Source: DASRQK01 sp964401685 (lineage in GTDB: Bacteria > Bacteroidota > Bacteroidia > Sphingobacteriales > Sphingobacteriaceae). Taken from it: a DNA stretch of 37,216 bases. The first letter of the stretch is position 1; the number at the start of each line of letters is the position of its first letter. Shown in pieces: positions 25,900 to 33,690 of the stretch. The position numbers and the translations under genes were made by a program. Below the pieces are notes generated by a model. The model searched no databases. It had not been told where the DNA came from and worked only from the letters and a program-made list of their open reading frames with translations. The DNA lies in assembly GCA_964401685.1 (NCBI GenBank), contig CAYNZH010000020.1:1-37216 (forward strand), written 5' to 3'.

Positions 25900-25921
25900 C
25901 GTTTGACATTTAAACAAAGAT

Positions 25922-27679
25922 ATGGAAAAAAGATGGGTACGAAGTCCAATAGGCGATCGTGATGTTTCAGCTCGGTTGCAAGAGGAGTTGGGTGTCCATA
26001 CTGTTATTGCGGAGTTACTTGCCCGGAGAGGAGTGAGGACTTTTGAGGAGGCGCGTTCCTTTTTCCGCCCAGAACTGTCTCAGCTGCATGATCCTTTTTT
26101 GATGAAGGGCATGGATGCGGCTATTTCGCGGATTGAGCAAGCAATTGTCCAAAAAGAGAAAATTCTCGTTTACGGGGATTACGATGTAGACGGAACCACG
26201 GCTGTAGCCCTTTTCTATGGGTTTTTTCGGCAGTTTCACACGGGGATTGCTTATTATTTGCCCGATCGCTATGCCGAGGGCTACGGATTGTCCTACCAGG
26301 GTATTGATTACGCTTACGAGAACGGCTACAGCCTGATTGTCACGCTGGACTGCGGGATCAAGGCTATCGAGCAGGTAGCATACGCCAATGAGCGGCAATT
26401 GGACGTGATTATTGGTGATCACCACCTGCCCGGCGATGTTTTACCCCCGGCTTATGCAGTGCTCGATCCCAAGCGAGAAGATTGTACCTACCCCTTCAAG
26501 GAGCTTTCCGGCTGCGGCATAGGATTCAAAATTATTCAGGCCTTTGCCCAGAAAAACCAGATGGACGTGGATATCAGCGCCTATCTGGATCTGGTAGCGG
26601 TCAGTATCGCTTCGGACATCGTACCTATTACAGGGGAAAACAGGATTCTGGCTCACTTTGGCCTCAAAAAACTCAATTCAAATCCCTGCTGCGGATTGCA
26701 GGCACTCATCGAACTTTCCGGCAATAGAAACGGGCATTTTACCGTCAACGATATTTTGTTCCAGTTGGGTCCGAGGATCAATGCTGCCGGACGTATAGAC
26801 CATGCCAAGGATGCCGTCCGCCTCCTGTTGGCGGATTCCTTGCAAAAAGCCAATCATTACAGTGAGGGAATAGATCAGCAAAATACGGTGCGCAAGGACG
26901 TAGACTTCAGGATCACCGAGGAGGCACTTGCGATGATCGAGGCCGACGAGCAGCACCGGACACGCAAGACGACCGTGCTCTTTGGGCCGGACTGGCACAA
27001 GGGAGTGATCGGGATCGTCGCATCGCGCCTGATCGAAAAATATTACCGGCCGACCGTGATTCTCACACAGAACGACAACTCCGTGACCGGATCCGCACGC
27101 TCGATTGAGGGTTTTGACCTTTATGAGGCGCTCAGTGCATGCGCCGATTTGCTGGAACAGTTCGGCGGACACAAGTATGCAGCTGGGCTGACCATGAAAC
27201 CTGAAAATGTACGGCAATTTCAGGAGAGATTTGAGGCCGTGGTGAGTGCTAGACTGACAGAGGACATGCTCACCCGAGAGCTTCTGCTGGACGCTGAGCT
27301 GCCACTGTCAGAAATCACCGCGCGATTTTATCGCATTTTGAATCAGTTCGAGCCTTTTGGCCCACAGAATGACAGGCCACTTTTTGTTTCCAGAGGTGTC
27401 CGGACAGTGGGCCGCGCGTTGATCGTCGGCGCAAATCATCTCAAGTTCAGGGTACAGGCCGATGACACCCCGATTTTTGACTGCATAGGGTTTGGGCTCG
27501 GCCATTATGCGGATTTGATCCAATCCCAGCAAAATTTTGATATTTGTTTTACATTAGAGGAAAATGTTTGGCGAGAAAAGCGTAATTTGCAGCTCAATAT
27601 AAAAGGGATCAATCTATGTGAACCGTACGACAGCGTCCTTACGGAAGATGCTGACTACGCGGAAAGGCAAGAGCTATGA
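25922..27679 (+). CDS. recJ: Single-stranded-DNA-specific exonuclease RecJ
   Basis: RecJ degrades single-stranded DNA 5' to 3' in recombination and mismatch repair. The 585-residue length fits. DHH-family motifs are visible: LVYGDYDVDGTTAVALF at about residues 82-98, VTLDCGIK, IIGDHHLPGD, VLDPKRED, and ASDIVP. The DHHA1 domain has RINAAGRIDHA, HKGVIGIVASRL and FGGHKYAAGL. A C-terminal OB-like domain ends the protein. Its TGA overlaps the lptB ATG (ATGA), so the two are translationally coupled. Confidence 0.96.
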   Translation: MEKRWVRSPIGDRDVSARLQEELGVHTVIAELLARRGVRTFEEARSFFRPELSQLHDPFLMKGMDAAISRIEQAIVQKEKILVYGDYDVDGTTAVALFYGFFRQFHTGIAYYLPDRYAEGYGLSYQGIDYAYENGYSLIVTLDCGIKAIEQVAYANERQLDVIIGDHHLPGDVLPPAYAVLDPKREDCTYPFKELSGCGIGFKIIQAFAQKNQMDVDISAYLDLVAVSIASDIVPITGENRILAHFGLKKLNSNPCCGLQALIELSGNRNGHFTVNDILFQLGPRINAAGRIDHAKDAVRLLLADSLQKANHYSEGIDQQNTVRKDVDFRITEEALAMIEADEQHRTRKTTVLFGPDWHKGVIGIVASRLIEKYYRPTVILTQNDNSVTGSARSIEGFDLYEALSACADLLEQFGGHKYAAGLTMKPENVRQFQERFEAVVSARLTEDMLTRELLLDAELPLSEITARFYRILNQFEPFGPQNDRPLFVSRGVRTVGRALIVGANHLKFRVQADDTPIFDCIGFGLGHYADLIQSQQNFDICFTLEENVWREKRNLQLNIKGINLCEPYDSVLTEDADYAERQEL

Positions 27680-28281
27680 TTTTAAAAGCGGACAACCTGA
27701 TCAAAAAATACAAGCAGCGCGTGGTCGTAAAGGGCGTATCCTTTGAGGTCGCCCAAGGAGAGATTGTAGGTCTTTTAGGGCCAAACGGCGCCGGCAAAAC
27801 CACATCCTTTTATATGATTGTCGGGCTCATCAAGCCCAATGAAGGCCATGTGTATCTCGACGGAGTGGAGATCACCGAGGATCCCATGTACAAGCGAGCG
27901 CAAAAGGGCATAGGCTACCTTGCCCAGGAAGCCTCGGTCTTCAGGAAGCTNNNNNNNNNNNNNNNNNNNNNNNNNNNNNNNNNNNNNNNNNNNNNNNNNN
28001 NNNNNNNNNNNNNNNNNNNNNNNNNNNNNNNNNNNNNNNNNNNNNNNNNNATCGCAGTTGAGGAAATCCAGACCATTATTTCCAAGCTAAAAAGTCTGAA
28101 CATTGGCATCCTGATCACCGACCACAATGTCCAGGAAACCCTTTCGATCACCGACAGGGCCTATCTTCTGGCAGAAGGCGAAATCCTTCTCACAGGGACT
28201 CCCGAAGAGATCGCTGTCAATGAGATGGCCAGGAAATTCTATCTGGGCAGGAACTTTGAATTAAGAAGAAAGAAACTATAG
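27676..28281 (+). CDS. lptB: LptB, ATPase of the lipopolysaccharide export complex (interrupted by an assembly gap)
   Basis: LptB is the cytoplasmic ATPase of LptB2FG, which extracts lipopolysaccharide from the inner membrane. Walker A is GPNGAGKTTSFYMI at about residues 35-48, and the Q-loop is in IGYLAQEASVFRKL. The switch region LITDHNVQETLSITDRAYLL, with its His, lies after the gap, and GTPEEIAVNEMARKFYLGRNFEL closes the protein. The 100 N at 27951-28050 hide the signature and Walker B motifs. E. coli LptB has about 82 residues in this interval, so the true gap is near 245 bases and the full protein near 245-250 residues. The reading frame continues across the 100 N as written, so the real gap is probably 1 mod 3. 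The flanks do not suggest a frameshift. Confidence 0.93.
   Translation: MILKADNLIKKYKQRVVVKGVSFEVAQGEIVGLLGPNGAGKTTSFYMIVGLIKPNEGHVYLDGVEITEDPMYKRAQKGIGYLAQEASVFRKXXXXXXXXXXXXXXXXXXXXXXXXXXXXXXXXXXIAVEEIQTIISKLKSLNIGILITDHNVQETLSITDRAYLLAEGEILLTGTPEEIAVNEMARKFYLGRNFELRRKKL
27951..28050. other. Assembly gap of 100 N inside lptB
   Basis: Exactly 100 N. This is the usual placeholder for a gap of unknown size; comparison with LptB suggests that about 245 bases are missing. Confidence 0.95.
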
Positions 28282-28302
28282 ATGGACAATCTTTTAAAAT
28301 AA

Positions 28303-29811
28303 ATGGCGATTTTTAACTCGATATTCACCTGGATTATGAAAAAGCGCATTCATCAGATTGAGCTTTTCATGAAATACCCCCACGATGTCCAGGAAGAGTG
28401 GTTTCACAGCCTGATCAGCACGGCACAGGCCACCGAATGGGGAAAAAAATACGATTATAAATCTATTTTGACGCCCGAGATATACCGTCAGCGCGTACCC
28501 ATTCAGGATTATGACAGTCTCAAGCCCTATATTGAACGCATGCTTGAGGGCGAGCAAAATCTTCTTTGGCCCACGGAAGTAAAGTGGTTTGCCAAGTCAT
28601 CGGGCACCACCTCAGATCGGAGCAAGTTTATCCCGGTGAGCAAGGAAGCACTCGAAGAATGTCATTATCAGGGCGGCAAGGACATGCTTTCCGTGTACTG
28701 CCACAACAAGCCGACCACCAAGCTCATGTCGGGCAAGTCCGTCGTCCTGGGGGGCAGTTCGCAGCTGGTCAATGTCCATTCGGAAGCGTATTATGGCGAT
28801 CTTTCGTCCATTATTTTGAGAAATCTCCCTTTTTGGGTGGAAATGCGCCGAACGCCCAATCTGGAAATCACGCTCAACCCCAATTTTGAGGAGAAAATCG
28901 AGTCGGTAGCGCAGATTACCTCCAAAGAAAACGTTACCAGTCTGGCCGGCGTCCCCACCTGGAACATCGTACTCGCCAAAAGAATACTTGAAATCACAGG
29001 CAAGTCCAATCTACTCGAAGTCTGGCCCAATCTGGAGCTATACAGTCACGGAGGGGTGAGTTTCAAGCCCTACCGGGAGCAATTTGCCAAACTGATTCCC
29101 TCAGACGATATGTACTACCTGGAGAACTACAATGCATCGGAGGGCTATTTTGGCTTGCAGGACCAGAGCGATTCCGAAGATCTGCTGTTGATGCTGGATT
29201 ATGGGATCTACTATGAATTTCTCCCCGTAGAGAACCTGCATGATGAAAATCCCAAGGCCATCGGACTGGGCGAGGTACAACTCGGGGTCAACTACGCGCT
29301 CATTATTTCCACCAATGCCGGGCTCTGGCGCTACATGATTGGAGATACCATCAAGTTCGTGAGCCTGGATCCCTACAGAATTCAGATCACCGGTCGCACC
29401 AAGCAGTATATCAACACCTTTGGCGAAGAGCTCATCGTGGACAATGCCGATCAGGCCATCCACTATGCCTGCGAGGTCACCTGTGCCCACGTCAAGGACT
29501 ACACAGCGGGACCCGTTTATTTCCGGGAGGGAAAATCCGGCGCACACGAGTGGATCATAGAATTTGACAAGCAGCCCGATGATTTTTCCAAATTCTGTGA
29601 AGTATTGGATACTCGTTTGCGAGAGATAAACTCGGATTATGACGCGAAACGGTTCAAGGATATGGCCTTGGGTTTCCCGATCATACACAATGCACCCGAC
29701 GGTACGTTCTATCGCTGGATGAAGGAACGCGGCAAACTCGGCGGCCAAAACAAGGTTCCGCGCCTTTCCAATGAACGTACGTATATCGAGTCCATAGGCA
29801 AAATCCTGTAG
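28303..29811 (+). CDS. GH3-family (auxin-responsive promoter family) acyl-adenylating protein
   Basis: This 502-residue protein belongs to the GH3 family, known in plants for joining amino acids to jasmonate or auxin through an adenylate. The three ANL-superfamily nucleotide motifs are visible: SSGTTSDRSKFI at about residues 99-110, YNASEGYFG in the middle, and ITGRTKQYINTFGEEL near residue 370. Homologues occur widely in Bacteroidota, but I know of no well-established function for them. It follows lptB after 21 bases, possibly in the same transcript. No biosynthetic cluster surrounds it, and there are no obvious carrier proteins or condensation enzymes. Confidence 0.9.
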   Translation: MAIFNSIFTWIMKKRIHQIELFMKYPHDVQEEWFHSLISTAQATEWGKKYDYKSILTPEIYRQRVPIQDYDSLKPYIERMLEGEQNLLWPTEVKWFAKSSGTTSDRSKFIPVSKEALEECHYQGGKDMLSVYCHNKPTTKLMSGKSVVLGGSSQLVNVHSEAYYGDLSSIILRNLPFWVEMRRTPNLEITLNPNFEEKIESVAQITSKENVTSLAGVPTWNIVLAKRILEITGKSNLLEVWPNLELYSHGGVSFKPYREQFAKLIPSDDMYYLENYNASEGYFGLQDQSDSEDLLLMLDYGIYYEFLPVENLHDENPKAIGLGEVQLGVNYALIISTNAGLWRYMIGDTIKFVSLDPYRIQITGRTKQYINTFGEELIVDNADQAIHYACEVTCAHVKDYTAGPVYFREGKSGAHEWIIEFDKQPDDFSKFCEVLDTRLREINSDYDAKRFKDMALGFPIIHNAPDGTFYRWMKERGKLGGQNKVPRLSNERTYIESIGKIL

Positions 29812-29906
29812 TCCCGGCATCATTATACGGCAAAATCCGGATTTATCACTACCTTTACGGCAGTATTAAGTAGTAAAGCGCATAATTTTCAATTTTTTTT
29901 TAGGGT

Positions 29907-31208
29907 ATGGCAAATATTGTTGCAATCGTCGGAAGACCAAATGTCGGGAAGTCGACCCTGTATAATCGTCTCACGGAGAGTCGTAAAGCCATTGTGGACG
30001 ATTACAGCGGGGTGACCAGGGACAGGCATTACGGGCAGGCAGAATGGATAGGCAAGACTTTTACCGTCATCGATACCGGCGGCTATGTGCACGGATCTGA
30101 CGACGTATTCGAGGCCGCTATCCGTGAGCAGGTCATGATTGCGATCGAAGAAGCAACGGTGATCGTATTTTTGGTCGATGTCAAAACCGGGATCACTGAT
30201 CTGGACGATGAGATCGTCAACGTCCTCCGTCGAAGCAAGAAACCTGTACTTGTCGCTGCGAACAAGGTTGATCACGCAATGATCCAGCAAGAGTCCGCAG
30301 TTTTTTACGGATTTGGTCTGGGCGAAGTCTACAACATTTCCTCCGCGACAGGGTCGGGTACCGGTGAGCTGCTCGATGAGATCGTCAAGCACTTCGAAGA
30401 CATCGAAGAAGATCCGGATGAGAAGCCAAAATATGCGATTGTCGGCCGACCCAATGTCGGCAAATCCTCTTTTATCAATGCATTGATAGGCGAAGACAGA
30501 AACATTGTCACCGCGATTGCAGGCACTACCCGCGATTCGATCAAGATACCCTTCAATAAATTTGGCCACGATTTTACCCTGATCGACACTGCTGGATTGC
30601 GGCGAAAAACCAAGGTGACGGAAAATATAGAATTTTACTCGGTGATGCGGACCATCAAAGCCCTCGAAGAGGCAGATGTCGTCATCCTGATGCTGGACGC
30701 TACCGAGGGAATCGAGGCGCAGGATATCAATATCTTCCATTTGGCCGAGAAAAACAAAAAAGGTATAGTCGTTCTGGTCAATAAATGGGATTTGATAGAT
30801 AAGAACCACAAAACCACCAAGGTATTCGAAGAAATGATACGCGAAAAGGTGGCACCTTTCGACGATGTTCCTATTGTCTTCACCTCGGTGACCGAAAAGC
30901 AGCGCGTGCTGAAAGCCATTGACGCAGCCAACAAAGTTTTTGAAAACAAAACCAAGAGAATACCTACGTCCAAGCTCAACGATATCATGCTGCCGCTGAT
31001 TGAGCACTATCCGCCGCCTGCAACCAAAGGCAAGCACATCAAGATCAAATACGTCACTCAGTTGCAGGGGAGCTCCCCCATGTTTGCCTTTTTCTGCAAT
31101 TTACCGCAGTATATCAAAGAGCCTTACAAGCGTTTTATCGAGAACAAACTCCGGGAGAATTTCGATTTTCAGGGCGTACCGATTCAAGTGTTTTTCCGCC
31201 AGAAATAA
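29907..31208 (+). CDS. der: Ribosome biogenesis GTPase Der (EngA)
   Basis: Der carries two GTPase domains in a row and a C-terminal KH-like domain, and acts in 50S subunit assembly. The protein is 433 residues. Domain 1 has GRPNVGKSTLYNRL, DDYSGVTRDRHYG, DTGGYV and NKVD. Domain 2 starts near residue 175 with GRPNVGKSSFINAL, then AGTTRDSIKIPF, DTAGLRRKTK and NKWD. The KH domain (TSKLNDIMLPLIEHYPPP onward) ends PIQVFFRQK. The upstream 95 bases hold only degenerate -7 boxes (TACCTTTA, TAATTTTC). A strong hairpin follows. Confidence 0.97.
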   Translation: MANIVAIVGRPNVGKSTLYNRLTESRKAIVDDYSGVTRDRHYGQAEWIGKTFTVIDTGGYVHGSDDVFEAAIREQVMIAIEEATVIVFLVDVKTGITDLDDEIVNVLRRSKKPVLVAANKVDHAMIQQESAVFYGFGLGEVYNISSATGSGTGELLDEIVKHFEDIEEDPDEKPKYAIVGRPNVGKSSFINALIGEDRNIVTAIAGTTRDSIKIPFNKFGHDFTLIDTAGLRRKTKVTENIEFYSVMRTIKALEEADVVILMLDATEGIEAQDINIFHLAEKNKKGIVVLVNKWDLIDKNHKTTKVFEEMIREKVAPFDDVPIVFTSVTEKQRVLKAIDAANKVFENKTKRIPTSKLNDIMLPLIEHYPPPATKGKHIKIKYVTQLQGSSPMFAFFCNLPQYIKEPYKRFIENKLRENFDFQGVPIQVFFRQK

Positions 31209-31231
31209 GAACAGACTATATGTAAACAAAT

Positions 31232-31259
31232 AGGGCGCCCTTGCAAATAGGGGCGCCCT
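31232..31259. terminator. Hairpin between convergent der and the glutamate-synthase-type gene
   Basis: AGGGCGCCC at 31232-31240 pairs perfectly with GGGCGCCCT at 31251-31259 across a 10-base loop. It lies between two convergent genes (stops at 31208 and 31280). The flanking T runs are only modest on either strand, so it may act as a bidirectional terminator or 3' stabiliser. Confidence 0.75.
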
Positions 31260-31279
31260 TCGTGTTATTTGAGTTCATT

Positions 31280-32680
31280 TTAGTTCATTATTCTGGGGAT
31301 GAAATCCGTGTGGCTATTGACCAGGTGACCTTCCTTGCCAAAGTAGATTTCTTCGAAACTCAGGGTTAGCTGAGAGTCTATTTTTCGGAAGAATTTATCC
31401 GCGGATACATCGTCCAGGGTTTTAAAACCACAGGCCTCCATGATTTCAATGGTTGCGCGTATGGTGTTGTTGTGGAACTGAGCGACACGGACCTGTTTGT
31501 CGTTTACATCCAGACCCTTGTAGAGTTTAGGATTTTGGGTCGCGACGCCCACCGGGCAGGTGTCTTCATTGCATTTCAACGCCTGAATGCAACCCAGCGC
31601 AAACATCATTCCCCGAGCACTATAGCAGGCATCGGCACCCAAAGCCACCACCTTCAAGAGGTCAAATCCAGTGATGATCTTTCCAGCGACAATGATTTTG
31701 ATATCCTTTTTGATCCCAAAAGTGATCAGTGTTTTGGTGACGAAGCTCAGCGCATCGTACAGCGGCATTCCGATACTATCGGTAAACTCCAAAGGAGACG
31801 CCCCGGTACCACCCTCTGAACCGTCTATACAGATAAAGTCAGGAATGATCTGCGTCGTCGTGATCGCGTGACAGATGTCCACAAATTCCTGCTTATTCCC
31901 GATACAGAGCTTGAACCCAACCGGTTTATAGCCAGAAAGCATGCGGAGTTTGCCGAGGAAAGTCATCATTTCCACTGGAGTGGAAAATGCGCTGTGGCCC
32001 GGAGGCGACAAGACGTCAGTTCCGGGGATCACGTGGCGTATTGCCGCAATCTCGGGCGTGTTTTTCGCAGCTGGTAGAATCCCCCCATGTCCAGGCTTTG
32101 CCCCTTGAGACAATTTCAGTTCCACCATCTTGACTTCCGGTCTAGAGGCGTTTTTAGCAAATCGCTCCTCCGAAAAGTTACCTTGCTCGTCGCGGCAGCC
32201 AAAATAGCCNNNNNNNNNNNNNNNNNNNNNNNNNNNNNNNNNNNNNNNNNNNNNNNNNNNNNNNNNNNNNNNNNNNNNNNNNNNNNNNNNNNNNNNNNNN
32301 NNNNNNNNNACCCATTCATTGCCCAGCTCGTTGGGGTTGGACTGCATACCAAAGGCCACCGTCTCCCTCTCGTTTTTTGCCCTCTGGTACACAATGGAGC
32401 GTTGCCTGCGGTTGAAAGGTGCGCCGTCCGTGTCAGATTCGCCAAAATACTGGCGGATTTCCGGCCGGAAAGACTCGAATAAATAGCGCAACATTCCCAC
32501 GACAGGATAGTTCCGCAAGATTGCGTGCCGTTTCTGGTTGATATGCACAAAGGCCAACCACAAAATAGGGAGCGTCAGCACCAACCACCACAGGTAGTAA
32601 AGGCTAAAGGTAAACGCTAGTATCAAAACCAAAACGTTGATACCGATTATAGTGAAAATTATAATTTTACGTGTAGACAT
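31280..32680 (-). CDS. Glutamate-synthase-type FMN-binding protein (interrupted by an assembly gap)
   Basis: This protein matches the stand-alone FMN and Fe-S domain of glutamate synthase, anchored by N-terminal membrane helices (about residues 8-45, FTIIGINVLVLILAFTFSLYYLWWLVL). The barrel has KLSQGAKPGHGGILPAAK, DVLSPPGHSAF, FICIDGSEGGTGASPLEF and IKIIVAGKIITGFDLLKV. The Fe-S cysteines lie in GCIQALKCNEDTCPVGVATQNP. It lacks the glutaminase domain, so it is not a complete glutamate synthase; the physiological reaction is unknown. The 100 N at 32210-32309 hide roughly 85 residues by comparison with relatives, so the natural length is near 515-520 residues. Confidence 0.9.
   Translation of the reverse strand: MSTRKIIIFTIIGINVLVLILAFTFSLYYLWWLVLTLPILWLAFVHINQKRHAILRNYPVVGMLRYLFESFRPEIRQYFGESDTDGAPFNRRQRSIVYQRAKNERETVAFGMQSNPNELGNEWXXXXXXXXXXXXXXXXXXXXXXXXXXXXXXXXXXGYFGCRDEQGNFSEERFAKNASRPEVKMVELKLSQGAKPGHGGILPAAKNTPEIAAIRHVIPGTDVLSPPGHSAFSTPVEMMTFLGKLRMLSGYKPVGFKLCIGNKQEFVDICHAITTTQIIPDFICIDGSEGGTGASPLEFTDSIGMPLYDALSFVTKTLITFGIKKDIKIIVAGKIITGFDLLKVVALGADACYSARGMMFALGCIQALKCNEDTCPVGVATQNPKLYKGLDVNDKQVRVAQFHNNTIRATIEIMEACGFKTLDDVSADKFFRKIDSQLTLSFEEIYFGKEGHLVNSHTDFIPRIMN
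32210..32309. other. Assembly gap of 100 N inside the glutamate-synthase-type gene
   Basis: Exactly 100 N, a standard placeholder. Family comparison suggests that about 255 bases are missing, including conserved barrel sequence. Confidence 0.95.
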
Positions 32681-32922
32681 ATTAAAATATGCAAAATGTA
32701 CGTCAAAAACAGGATGATTTAATGCCTTTTATGATTCAGGGATCCCCGGTGAACACCTATTCAGCACGGGGTGAAGGTAGGAAAGTCCTTATTAGTTGAT
32801 ATTGAATAAAGGCGTTTATAGCGAAAACGTGTCGTTACTTTTTTCATTGCTCCTAGGGTTTGCATATTAACTTCCTTAGTACCATCAAAATGCAGGCCAT
32901 TTTTTGGGATTTGACAATACTG
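32681..32922. other. Intergenic stretch between the glutamate-synthase-type and DUF2520 genes
   Basis: These 242 bases hold no credible gene. CCCC and GTG (32744-32751, one bulged G) can pair with CACGGGG (32765-32771), and GGTGAACACC at 32748-32757 is a small palindrome. No T run follows on the minus strand, so it is not a clear terminator. A near -7 box (TACATTTTG on the minus strand, 32692-32700, one base too long) lies just upstream of the glutamate-synthase-type start. Confidence 0.4.
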
Positions 32923-33687
32923 TCACTTCCTTTTCATGATCAGCCTGCTCATCTCTTCATAAAGGGCCGCAAGTTCGGCATTTTCCTTCAGAAAATCGTG
33001 ATGTTTGGACATTATTAGATGATCCGCTCTCACAGCAGGTCCGGTCTGCACTTCCTTGGGCGAAAAAACCATTGCCTTTTGTGCTGTCTCCCAGATCAAA
33101 GGCTTGATCAGGTCATAAGAAAGTTTATTTTCCTGAAGAATTGTTTCAGAGACGCTATATAGGAAATTTGCAAAATTACAGGCAAATACAGCGGACACGT
33201 GCAGGGCGAGCCTTTGCTTGCTGTCACAACTGAAGCTCCGATCCGTCAAGCCCTCGGCGATCTCGATGAGTTTCCCTTCGATCGCGGCACTTTGTCCTTC
33301 CACGGCAATCGGGATTTGCTTGAAATCAACGGACTTGACCTTGCTAAATGTTTGCAGGGGATAAAGCACGCCATAGGCAAATTCTGTTTGCGAAAACACG
33401 TCCAGGGCTGTACTACCCGAGGTATGAACGACGATTCCCTTGAGCGTGGAGGGCAGTTGCCCGATGACCTCCCCAATGGCCCGATCCGTCACGCAGATCA
33501 CGTAGAGATCCGCGTCAAGGTCTACTGCTTCCAGCGCTGCGATGGGGTCAGCGTCCAGTGGCAAGGCCAGCGACCTGGCATTGGCGAGCTCCCGACTATA
33601 GACCTGCTTGATCTGGTGGCCGGCGCCTTTGAGGGCCTTGCCCAGGTGGGTAGCCACATTTCCACTGCCTATGAGAACGATTTCCAT
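32923..33687 (-). CDS. Rossmann-fold NAD(P)-binding protein with DUF2520 domain
   Basis: This 254-residue protein has an N-terminal dinucleotide-binding fold (MEIVLIGSGNVATHLGKALK, GxGxxA pattern). A C-terminal helical DUF2520-type domain contains LALHVSAVFACNFANFLYSV and GPAVRADHLIMSKH. It resembles oxidoreductases such as F420-dependent NADP reductase and pyrroline-5-carboxylate reductase, but the substrate is unknown. The start is three bases after the ccmF stop, so it is part of the cytochrome c biogenesis transcript here, though no direct tie to heme is visible. Confidence 0.9.
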   Translation of the reverse strand: MEIVLIGSGNVATHLGKALKGAGHQIKQVYSRELANARSLALPLDADPIAALEAVDLDADLYVICVTDRAIGEVIGQLPSTLKGIVVHTSGSTALDVFSQTEFAYGVLYPLQTFSKVKSVDFKQIPIAVEGQSAAIEGKLIEIAEGLTDRSFSCDSKQRLALHVSAVFACNFANFLYSVSETILQENKLSYDLIKPLIWETAQKAMVFSPKEVQTGPAVRADHLIMSKHHDFLKENAELAALYEEMSRLIMKRK

Positions 33688-33690
33688 TAG

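Noticed and set aside
29889..31037. 382-codon open frame on the minus strand opposite der
   Set aside because: It lies almost entirely within the der coding region, has no recognisable domain, and arises from codon bias on the real strand.
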